NCBI GenBank assembly: GCA_029449235.1
Contig: JANATG010000015.1
Location: forward strand, 1,116,001-1,180,000
Origin: Linnemannia schmuckeri
Taxonomy: Eukaryota; Mortierellomycota; Mortierellomycetes; Mortierellales; Mortierellaceae
Reading direction: 5' to 3'
Length of the DNA stretch: 64,000 nucleotides
The notes beneath the pieces were generated by a model. The model did not search any database and was not told the DNA's origin. It worked only from the letters and a program-made list of their open reading frames with translations. Shown piece by piece: positions 15,201-24,661 of this stretch (within the stretch, counting starts at the first letter, position 1; the number at the start of each line of letters is the position of its first letter). The translations under genes were made by a program, and so were the position numbers.

Positions 15201-15424
15201 CGCAAAGCTTGGAAGGCAGCCTCCAATTCTGCATCGTCTTGTTCCGACGTAACCTTGGAGTCGCTTCTCTTGAAAGATTGCTGTTGTTCGTAGCCGCTGG
15301 GGAGGTGCTCCTGGTTTTGTCCTGTCCTGGTAAGCGTAGGGTGGTTGATGGTTGTTTTAGAGCATTGACAGGAGGTAAGGCGTGGAAAAGAGGTAGGGGT
15401 AGTTACTGAGGGGTGGTTGAGCAT
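12250..15424 (-). CDS. Taxilin-family coiled-coil protein
   Basis: Seven exons: 15424-14866, 14624-14521, 14400-14241, 14152-14064, 13975-13878, 13780-13378 and 13281-12250. All phases agree and give 814 residues. The start is the first in-frame ATG; a GTG lies upstream but there is no earlier ATG before an in-frame stop. Residues 1-186 are Ser-rich and disordered. About 188-500 is a long, charged coiled coil with taxilin hallmarks such as KLEGLCRQIHKENKDI, QLSVYVEKFKQVEETLNKSN and LEALCRAFQAER. The last 300 residues are low-complexity. Animal taxilins bind syntaxins and the nascent-polypeptide complex and are linked to vesicle traffic; the same role here is inferred. Exon 5 encodes an unusual linker within the coil, which is the least certain part of the model. 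Confidence 0.88.
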
Positions 15425-16539
15425 GATTGACGCTGGTGGCCGTCGGTTCACGTCAAGTAGGGTGGGAGGATAGGCAAGAGCAAGGTGGACGGCGATTCAG
15501 TCTCGCTTCGCAGGCACGGAGACTGCAACGACGGACAATGGACTCGTGCTTTGATCAGGTCAAGGTGGAAGGGCGAGTCGGGGTATTGAGAGTTTGTTTG
15601 AGTAAAAAGGTACAGGGGAGGCAAGGAAGTGGAGGTGACAAAGGGGAAGGAGGTGTGGTAGAGAGGTTGGAAGGAAAGGTAGGCCAGGTGAATGGAGAAG
15701 TGAAGGTGAAAGCGAAGGTGAAGGTGGAGCGTGGAAATGAGGGCTCATGAGTTGTTGAAAGACCTACAGTCCTCGTAATAGTGACTGGCTGCTGCAGATG
15801 CAAAGCCACAATGTCCTTTTTGAGTCCACCTGTCGATACCGCCCGAAACGCCGCGTGGTTGTTCGAATAAATGATTCTATCCTCTGCTCCACATCTAACC
15901 GAGGTGACAAAAGGCTCAACCCTATCCGTCTCTCTGGTCCATCTGCACCACTTCCATAAAACGAGATGGATTTCTGATTTGTTTTTTATTCATTATTGTG
16001 GAGATTTTTATGAGTTTGTGCCAACGTTTCAGGACCACTTCCATTTTACTATCGCTCTGTTACAGACCACAGCCATCTGCTTCCTATACTCCTCATCCTC
16101 CTCTCGTCTGCAAAAAAAAAAGCCAACAACCGCTTCAGAAGCCATCGATCCTCTTCTGCAAACAGCATCTGCGTTCTTTCCTGATGGAGAATCCGTTTTT
16201 CTTTGAAAAATAAAGAAAAAAATATAAAAAAAGGTTGCTCCAGCAAGTCCATAGAAAGAAAAAAAAAAGGGGGCAAACATAGTTGATAGAAAACAAAGGA
16301 AAGTAAACGAACAGAAAAAAAAGGGGAGTTAAAGGACAACAAGAAAGGGAAAGCAAGATAAGACTGAAAGAAAGAGAGCTCAAAAGGGATTGTCGTGGCA
16401 AGTCGAAGAAAGGAGGTGGGAAAAGAAAAGAGGGTACTAAAAAAAACAGCGTCGTGATCTCCCTCCGTCGTCAGGAGAGTCGTCGTAGCAGGCGAGGGAA
16501 TGTTGGGCAAGATACAGTGTGCGCCGCTCTGATTGTTGC
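15425..16539. other. Intergenic region between GSK-3 and taxilin genes
   Basis: It contains the promoter side of the taxilin gene and the 3' flank of the GSK-3 gene. No supportable gene was seen. Confidence 0.55.
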
Positions 16540-18981
16540 TTAATCCAGAGAAATGCGGGTTGCGCTGGGTGGAACGGGCACAAAGTTATGCACATCGATT
16601 CCGCGCGAACTCAATTCTGCCTCGGCATGGCGGGGGACCAACATGGGAATAAGATCCGGGCGGATCGAGAGTTCTATTGACAAAAAATGCATATAAAAGC
16701 GTGAGAAAAGTTGGCCCCGCGTTAAAAAATGAAAGTGTAATGAGGGTCCCGCATAGTGATATCCTACAAACGAATGAAGAGCGACTTACCGAGAGGAGTA
16801 AAGTTGAACAGAGGTGGGAGGTCCTTGCCGTTGGGCAGTCTCGTTTCAGGGTTCCTGAGCTCATCGAAGAAAGGATGGATCATCGCCTCGATGGGAGTGA
16901 ATCGACGCGAGGGCGTGTATTCCAAAAGTCGGGAAATGAGCTCCAAGGCCTCTGGTGGTGTCCTGGAGCGGAAGATCTTGCTGAAGGGGTGAGGTTTGAT
17001 CTGAGGGAACTTGTGCTCCATGTAGTTGGGGTTCATCGTCTTGATCTGTTCTCTCGTAGGTGTTCCCAAAACCTTGATGATCTCAACCAGCTGATCGATT
17101 CCGCTCTCTCCTGGGAAGAGTGGCTGACCCAGCATCAACTCGGCCATAACGCATCCTGTTGACCAGACATCTATAAATCCAAAGCAATGAAAAAATACAT
17201 ATCCATGAGTTAAGCGGCAATGAGCGTAGGATTGGTGAAGAATGGCGTCCAATGTGCAAGAGGTGTCCCAGAGTCATGAGCGATTGGACACAGTGGGTCA
17301 TGTTGGTGCATTTGTAGATACAGCAATAATGCGGGTGGAAGCGTGTCGAGCCGTCCAGTTATCGAAGCAAGGGGTGAGTGCATATATGGATCAATTGGTG
17401 CATTACCGATGTTGGTGGTATAGTTGGTTGCGCCAAAGATGAGCTCAGGGGCTCGGTAATAGCGTGAGCAGATGTAGGAGACGTTTGGTTCTCCGGCGAC
17501 CAAGATCTTGGCACTAAACAACAGAAACAAAGGAAGCGAGGAAAAGAAAAAGAAAGACAAATCCTGTTAAGGGAAAGGTGACACAAACCCATTTCTGCGA
17601 TCTCATTTTCGACTTGCTGTCCTTTAAATGAGTGTTGAACCCCCCTTCATCTTTGGACTGACCCGCGCTCATTTCATCTCCTCCCGTCTTTCTCTGACCG
17701 CCCAATGGTATTGAGCAGGAGCCAACTTCAATCCCAGACAGATCATGTGGCACATCAAAAAAAAAGGGACACGCACTTGAGGTTGGTCTTCCGCTTGTAA
17801 ACCTGCACCTGCCTTCCGCATAACAACCACAGAAAAAAAAAAACAGAAGAACTCGACCCAACCAACCCAACTCAACCCAACCCAACCATCCCAACATCAC
17901 GTCTCCCCTCCCCCCTTCTCCTTTCCACGCCCTCCAGCCAAAATGACAAAAAAAAAAAAAAAAAAAAAAAAAAAATGTCTTATGCGACCATTTTTTTATC
18001 AAGATAATATAACGTACCTTCCGAAATCGCACAATTTCAAAATTCCGGTCGTAGGGTTGAGAAGAAGGTTCTGAGGCTTGATATCACGATGGCAGATACC
18101 CAGAGCGTGAATATAGGCGAGACTCCTGAACAACTGGTACATGTACAACTTGATTTGAAGCATTGGCATTGTCTGCTTGATCTTGGAGTAGTGGCGGGAG
18201 GCACGGTAGACCGTTTCTGGGATATACTCGAGAACAAGGTTGAGATAAACCTCATCCTTCTAAATGATTTTTTTTTTTTGTTTAGAAACAAACCATGTTG
18301 GATAGGTTAGAAAGATAGCTTTCTTCCAAGACATCCAGTTAGCTCGCTCCGTTTCGACTTGCAGATTTGAGTACGGGTGTGGATACGGTACCTTTTCTCC
18401 GTTGGAATAAAAGAAGGCTTTAAGGTCGACAATGTTTGGGTGAGAGACGAGTCTCATGATCTGGAGCTCACGGTTCTAAAAGGAGGTGCGAATGATGATG
18501 GTGATGATGGTGATATATATGCACGTTAGAACCATCACTCAGGAACAATGCACACAGGCTAAGCAAGAGCTGAAAACGCCTTTTGACGAGAAATTGATGG
18601 TTGCTGATGAACCGGAAAAGAAGCGTACCTTGAAGCGCTTATCCTGAAGGACCTTCTTGATGGCGGCGTCCTCGCCGTTGCTGACTAGCTTTGCCTGGAA
18701 AACAACGCCAAAGGAACCGTTTCCGATGACTTTACAGTTGGTGTAAGCGAGCTCGTGTGGTTCTCCGGACTTGCCCTCGTTAGCCATGACCTTGATAATC
18801 TTTGAGGGATCTGACTCGCCTAGAAAGCCAATACGAGTTCGGAGATATGCACAACAAGTGTGAATACGAGTATTTTTGACGTAGAGACAGGATTCCGCAC
18901 GCGATGAACGGGAACATAAGTGTGCAAAAGAATGGGCTTACCGCTAATCTTGATGCCATTGATGGGAGATGCTGAAGCCAT
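16540..18981 (-). CDS. gsk3: Glycogen synthase kinase-3 (GSK-3/Shaggy family)
   Basis: Seven exons: 18981-18942, 18819-18629, 18475-18392, 18259-18018, 17513-17407, 17170-16790 and 16673-16540. They join in phase to 392 residues, close to the usual length of the family core. Visible features are the Gly-rich loop [18 protein letters not shown]-binding Lys68, HRD at 162-164, DFG at 183-185 followed by SAK, and the activation-loop signature [12 protein letters not shown] with phospho-acceptor Tyr199, which is diagnostic of GSK-3. The C-terminal exon ([20 protein letters not shown]) also matches the family. GSK-3 is a cytosolic and nuclear Ser/Thr kinase acting mostly on primed substrates in nutrient, stress and differentiation signalling. 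The 504-base intron after DFG-Gly-Ser contains a 28-base homopolymer. Confidence 0.96.
17948..17975. repeat. Poly(A) tract of 28, in a GSK-3 intron
   Basis: A homopolymer inside the fourth intron of the GSK-3 gene; poly(T) in the sense of the gene, shortly downstream of the donor. Confidence 0.95.
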
Positions 18982-20653
18982 TTGGAAAATAGTTTCGCGT
19001 TATTGGGGTTTCGGTGGGCGTGAGTGAGTGTGGAGGGTGGTGGTTGTGCTTGTTGGTTGGTTGGCTGGCTGACGGTGGTTGTGGTTGGGCAGGTGATCAG
19101 GACGTGGTGACGATGGGGCTATTATTTCGAGAAGAAACGAAGTGAGAGGTGAGAAAGAAAAGAGAGAAAAATATCAAGGGCGAGCGGGTTAGCGAAAGGG
19201 AAGACAAGAGACAAAGAGAGAAAGGGAAGGGGGAGGGAGCAAGGAGGAAGCGAAAGAAGAGCCAGGAGGGCAAGAGAAAAAATAAGAACGAGAGAGAGAG
19301 AAGAGAAACGAGGAGACAGATAAAGCGAACGAGAGATAGACAGACAAAGCGAGTCAAAGTAAAAAAGGCGGCAGGCGTACTTTTGTTGTTGAAGAAAAGA
19401 AACTAACGGGCAAGGATGATAATAGAAGGAGGCAATGGGAGAGAGAGGGAAGGGGATCTGTTGAGTGGTGAAATGGGGGGGGGTATTGGGAGAAAGAGAG
19501 AAGAAAGAAAGAGAAAGGAAAAAGAGTGAGAAAAGACAAAAGAGAAAATGACTTTAAGCGCCGGGCCAGGATGAGAAAAAAAAAAAGCGAGCAAGAGAGA
19601 AATAAAATGAGAGATGACGAGGGGAAAGGAATACTCCGCCAGTCCCATTGTCCAGCACTTATTTTATTTAGCTTCCACACAAAAGGGACAAAGACACAAA
19701 ACAGGTCAGTCGTCCCCAATATTCATGCACGCACATACACACAAACACACACCTCATCATCGTACTTCCTCCTTTCTTCCCGCACTCACTCTCGAGCACG
19801 GAACATGCAGCTCCTCCCCCTCCATTGAGAGTTGAGGGAGGATAAAAAGCATCAGCCATGAATGGAGCACACACACAATTATATCTTTCTCTTTCTCTCT
19901 CTTTTTTGTCATTATTATTTTTTTTTTTTTTTTGAACTGACTTTGTTATCCCTCTTTCTATTTCTTCCTTCGCCTGTTCCTTTCTTTCCTTTATTCTTTT
20001 TTTCTCCACTTCACTTCCCATTCTCACCAAATATCCTCACCCATACATAAGCACCGACACAGCGATCACTAAGAAAAAAATCAGGTCAGCTGGTTAGGTT
20101 GTCTGTATGTGTGTGTTCCCAACAAACAAACAATCAGGCTTGACCCCTCACTCCTCACCTCTCTTCACCTCACGCTTCTGGTCATCATTTCCAATCAAAC
20201 CTGCACTGAAGGATAGAGTCCGATTTAAACAGTAACATTCTTTCTTTTCTTCCTTGCAAAGGCAACAGAAAACAACCTCTCCTTTCCTCTCACTCGGTTA
20301 ACGAATATTTTTTTCCCTGATCCTCCATTGCTCTGAATGCACTCCATGGCAGAACTACATCCGAATGAGAAATGAACACATAAGAAGAGAAGCTCTCCCG
20401 GGGCCCCTTGGTTTCTTACTTATGCGGTTATCCAGTTGTCCGTATGATATGTAAACGCGAAGCTCTATCCGGTCCTGCGAGAAAAAGATAAAAAAATGAA
20501 TCTCCACACTTTTGCTTTTCCTTCAACCTGCCCTATACACTGTCTGTCTGGGGTTGAATATGTCCACCGTAGTCGGCCGACTGATGAGTGCTTTTTTCCG
20601 TTCCCGATGCGCGCTGATGGAGAAGGGCGATGAGTTTGGCAAAATGCACTAAA

Positions 20654-20684
<31 letters not shown>

Positions 20685-21717
20685 AAAGAAGGACGGGAAG
20701 TGAGCACTTACAAAGGTAATGAGAGCTTGACGTATTAAGGAAGGGGATGTGAGGTGATGGGAATCAGGGAAGTAGTCGTGTGAGTGTTGACAGCGGTGAG
20801 TGTGATGAAAGAATAAAAAGAGAAGAAAGAAAGGCTGGCTGAAGTCAGTTCAGAATGAATAAGGAGAAACAAGGCCCGAAAATGGGCTCTGCTGCCTATC
20901 TCTTTCTTGGAATATGCCTGAACCACGGGGTCGTCATCATCATCATCATCACCACCACTCTCCTAACTTCAATAAGGAGGGAAAAAAGAGGGGTTCGTTC
21001 AATACTTCCGTTGGCCGGTCTGTCTTTTTTCTCCAGTCCCCCTCTTTGCGAACAGCCGATTCTCGATCACGCGGATGCCATGCTACTCCATCCCATGGCA
21101 CTAAATACAAAAGTGGCTATGGTGTATGGGACATGCATGCCGCACATGCTCACAACACACAGCCATATTGAACATTGCCGGTTGCCGGACTGAAACAATT
21201 GCGCGGGAATCCCCTCTAAGTGCTCAAACCCCCTCTTACCTTTCCTTTTATTGTCACATCCATCTACAAACCTGTAAGCAAAGCATAACAACGCGGTTCT
21301 TATTGACGCGACTCGTCTGTCATCTTTTTTTTCCTTCACTGACCCTGTTTGCCTTCTCTCTCTCTTTCTCTCTCTTGCTCACGGACCAGGCTGACGTGAT
21401 GAAAAAATTGAGCAAACGACGTCGTCTTTACCTTCATACATTAATAAATGAACAGTGTCATCGTCCCTTTCCCTCGTTCTTTTTCTATAAGACTGTTTCG
21501 AGTTATTGCATTATTCTCAACGTCATCTAATATGACAAACACATGCATACATACACAAAGACAGATAGACAAACAAAAAGTGTCCATCAGCTGCTGATTG
21601 AAAGTGAACAACCAAAGACTAAAGATATAGAATGGTCCCCCTTGTTCTTTCGAGAAAAAGAACATGAACTTCCTGACGATCATTCCTGCCCCTGTAAGCA
21701 AACGAGTTAGAATACTC
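18982..21717. other. Promoter region of GSK-3 and gene-free DNA
   Basis: About 2.7 kb upstream of GSK-3. It is CT-rich in the sense of that gene and contains a run of 28 A at 20655-20682. Many short frames exist on both strands but none shows a domain, plausible splice structure or balanced composition. Confidence 0.6.
20655..20682. repeat. Poly(A) tract of 28
   Basis: An uninterrupted run of A in intergenic DNA. Confidence 0.95.
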
Positions 21718-21729
21718 GGGAGCAAAAGA

Positions 21730-21802
21730 TGCTCTCTGTGAGGATCGAACTCACGACCTTCAGATTATGAGACTGACGCTCTGCCGGCTGAGCTAAGAAA
21801 GC
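21730..21802 (-). tRNA. tRNA-Met (CAT), elongator
   Basis: A 73-base cloverleaf on the minus strand. The acceptor pairs GCTTTCT with AGAGAGC (one T-G wobble), followed by discriminator A. The D arm is GCTC...GAGC, the anticodon arm TCAGT-CTCATAA-TCTGA gives anticodon CAT, and the T arm is GTGAG-TTCGATC-CTCAC. The T at position 54 and the G1-C72 pair point to the elongator rather than the initiator form. There is no intron. A T4 run follows the 3' end and can serve as the Pol III terminator. It is identical to the copy at 21949. Confidence 0.95.
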
Positions 21803-21948
21803 TGGATGCTAACAAAAAATTACTGTACTTGATATCTCTAAGACACTGCAAATCAGGCCAATGCACCACGTGACCAATGTCCACGTGATAAGCTTGCGGC
21901 GGATTTCATAGGAGTTAACATAGATAAAAGAATATTGGATGCTACTTA
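21803..21948. promoter_or_regulatory. Spacer between head-to-head tRNA-Met genes
   Basis: A 146-base spacer carrying the upstream sequences of both tRNA genes. The 9-mer TGGATGCTA occurs in the same orientation at 21803-21811 and 21936-21944, near both edges of the spacer. An AT-rich stretch (TAGATAAAAGAATATT) precedes the plus-strand copy. Confidence 0.5.
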
Positions 21949-22021
21949 GCTTTCTTAGCTCAGCCGGCAGAGCGTCAGTCTCATAATCTGAAGGTCGTGA
22001 GTTCGATCCTCACAGAGAGCA
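21949..22021 (+). tRNA. tRNA-Met (CAT), elongator, second copy
   Basis: This is the same 73-base sequence as the minus-strand copy at 21730-21802, including anticodon CAT and discriminator A, followed by TCTTTTGCTCCC. The identity continues 12 bases past the 3' end in both copies, so the two form perfect inverted repeats of 85 bases (21718-21802 and 21949-22033). Confidence 0.95.
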
Positions 22022-22371
22022 TCTTTTGCTCCCAAGCACGATAATATTTTGTCGTCGTTGTGAACAAGCTATTCAACATGAACGGAAGCGTAAACTTTTT
22101 TTGTCTAGTGTCACATCTGGAAACGCGAGTTCGTTTGTTTTTGTTTATTTTTTTTCTTGTCCCTTTTTACTTTCCTTTCCTTTCTTCAACCAAAGTTGAA
22201 GGGTTCGCTTTTTTGCTCTTTGTTCTGTTCTGTTTTCTCGAAGAAATGCGAAGATGACACTCAGTCACCCCAAAAAAAAAATAAGAGCTGTGCAGTACAA
22301 CTTCTTTTATGTCGAATCTGTTCAATCCTTTTTTTTTTTTTCTTTTGCTTTTTGTACTTTTTTGTCGTACT

Positions 22372-24117
22372 CTAGTAAGGCAAAGGCCCAGTCATCCGGT
22401 TCATAATCCAACTCATCCCCACCCAGTAAACCACGATCGCCCCGACGGCCACCTTGGCAATCCAATCCGTATGTTCCTCCAATAACACATATCCACTCAA
22501 TAACGATCCATGCACCGCACTCACAATCGTCGCTGACGCTATCCCCACCACCCGACTCCAGTACAGGTACTGAGTTTGGACCAAGTCGTCATCTTCACGG
22601 TCTAGCACAAATTCTGTGAGGATCAGGACGCCGAGGAAAAGAGTTATCAAGAGAAAGATGAGGAGAGTTTGAGCGAGGAGATAAAGGATCCAGTGGACGC
22701 CCATCAAGTTGTAGCCGAAGGTGCGGTTTTGGTCGCGGTGGGCAAAGATTGCGGCGAGGGGGTCAGTTGCGGGGTCATTGGTGACTGCTGCAGAGGCGGA
22801 GGAGCCAATGACGGCGGTAATTGCAGGAGGGAAGTAAGAGGGTGGTTTTGACAAAGGAAGGAGTGCTGCCTCTGGTTCTTGTTGCTGTGGCTGTTGATCT
22901 TTTGGTTGGCCTGGTGCGCCTGCGCCCGCCAGCACAATGGAGATTGGGTCGAGTGGAGGCATTGCAATGGATCGTGATGGTGACGACGGTGCTGTCTGAG
23001 AATCGATGGATGGATCCTCCTGTCTACCGATTTTGAGAGACGTCTGTCCTACAACAACCGAATCACGCTTGTCCTTCTGCGAAAGCTCCGACTCCTGATC
23101 CTGCAGCTGTTCTTTTGGGCCAGGCGATGAGACCTTAAGTGCAGACTTGGGCGCATTCGGATACAGATACATGGGTACCGGCGACTTGACCGCCACTCCT
23201 GCGTTGGCCACGGGAAGAATCACATTCCGCTTTTCATTGTTATCCTTTGTCTCGGATTGTTCCCGCTTATTCAACATGACAAATATTTCGCCATCCTCAG
23301 CAGCGTCTGTGCTTCCTCCCTCGCTGCCGCCAGTCATCCTTAGGGCCATCACATCCACAGCTGCCACTTCAGAAACTTCAGTCGAAGCAGCGATCCTCTC
23401 AACCTCTGCCAAGATCTCCTCCAATGGATCAAAGTACGATGATGGCTCTGATCCGAGCTTTGAGTTGGGGAAGGACATGAAAAATGATGAGATGATCGAT
23501 GACGGGACCAGGAGTTTGTCTTGGACCTCTCCTCCTTCGTGTGCCAGACTCGAATCCACGTCCTCGAGCGACGTGCGCGCTGCTGGTAGTGAGGTCTGAG
23601 CCTTGTTGACTGTTGCAGTAAATGACGGTTGGTCCTGTCCTGGGTCCTCTCCCTGCTGCTGTTGTAGTAGTGATACTCGCAAAGACTCACCCCTTGACGA
23701 ATCCAGAACCAATCCTGCTGGTGGTGTTAACTGAGCTGTCGCCAATGGAGGAATCGCACCCTCACGAACCATGCGATTATACGGGCTATTACTCCCATTC
23801 CCGACCGCATAGACCATCACCAAATGCGCTGCCACAAGCATACACAACCCAGACCCAGCGATCATCACATACGCCCTTGCCCTCTGTACCGTCAGAGAGA
23901 TACGCTCAAATTTCTCCATATACCGATACGAGAAGCATAATAAAGGGAATGTGATAAGCGGAGGGATGAAAGCGATGAGGATGATGGCGATGGGAGAAAT
24001 GGAGTTGGAGACGAAGGGTGTGGAGGAGGAAAGGAGGACAGAGGTGAGTGCAAAAGGGATGTACCCTAGTGAGGCTATTGAGTGAAAGAAAGCGTGTAGG
24101 AGCGGTTTTCGTGTCAT
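22372..24117 (-). CDS. Multi-pass membrane protein, unknown function
   Basis: A 581-residue protein in one exon, starting at the ATG at 24117. Three hydrophobic segments near the N-terminus (about residues 10-30, 38-62 and 78-100) and three near the C-terminus (about 470-498, 517-540 and 550-570) flank a polar loop of about 360 residues. The loop is rich in Ser, Pro, Gln and Glu, with acidic stretches and possible phosphorylation sites. The symmetric 3 + 3 arrangement with a large central loop suggests an even number of passes with both ends on the same side. I recognise no transporter or enzyme family. Its coding composition and clean length make it a real gene. Confidence 0.82.
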   Translation of the reverse strand: MTRKPLLHAFFHSIASLGYIPFALTSVLLSSSTPFVSNSISPIAIILIAFIPPLITFPLLCFSYRYMEKFERISLTVQRARAYVMIAGSGLCMLVAAHLVMVYAVGNGSNSPYNRMVREGAIPPLATAQLTPPAGLVLDSSRGESLRVSLLQQQQGEDPGQDQPSFTATVNKAQTSLPAARTSLEDVDSSLAHEGGEVQDKLLVPSSIISSFFMSFPNSKLGSEPSSYFDPLEEILAEVERIAASTEVSEVAAVDVMALRMTGGSEGGSTDAAEDGEIFVMLNKREQSETKDNNEKRNVILPVANAGVAVKSPVPMYLYPNAPKSALKVSSPGPKEQLQDQESELSQKDKRDSVVVGQTSLKIGRQEDPSIDSQTAPSSPSRSIAMPPLDPISIVLAGAGAPGQPKDQQPQQQEPEAALLPLSKPPSYFPPAITAVIGSSASAAVTNDPATDPLAAIFAHRDQNRTFGYNLMGVHWILYLLAQTLLIFLLITLFLGVLILTEFVLDREDDDLVQTQYLYWSRVVGIASATIVSAVHGSLLSGYVLLEEHTDWIAKVAVGAIVVYWVGMSWIMNRMTGPLPY

Positions 24118-24661
24118 TTTTGTTTTTTTGGTGTTTTTGTGCGAGTTTGGGAAGTGTGGGAAAGTAATTGAGAGTGTTTGTGTGCTGTTAATGAGCTTGT
24201 TTTAACAAGTTGACGGAGGAGATAATTGTAGAGAAAAAGGTTGAGAGATAGGTTGTAGATGATGGATGCCGTAGAGAAAATAAAGAAGAAAGGAAAGGCT
24301 AGAAGGTGAAGAAAGAACAAAAAATCCAGGCAGGTAGAAATGGAGATTCTATCTTGTCCGAGGCGATGCAAAAGGGAGGCATGCCAGACCAGAGGAATGG
24401 GGGAAGTCGAGAAATGCAATCCACACCGTCGACCACTGACACAGTGCAGCACGGATTCATATGCCACAGTGCACACAGGAAATAAGGCACAGCATTCTTA
24501 TTCCAACCAAAGGACAAAAGAACAATATCATGCCATTTGTGTTGAAAGAATAGCAGATAAAGGACTTAGATCATGCATAAGGACTAAAATCCTCGCCGCT
24601 ATGCAATATTTTTTAATTTTTTTTCCATTATCTTTTTTTTTTTCTTCTTTTCCCTCCCTTT
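24118..24661. other. Intergenic region, tandem minus-strand genes
   Basis: The space between the methyltransferase stop and the start of the membrane protein gene. No further gene or RNA was seen. Confidence 0.55.

Noticed and set aside
15425..15451. Upstream extension of the taxilin N-terminus
   Set aside because: It begins with GTG, not ATG. The first in-frame ATG is at 15424.
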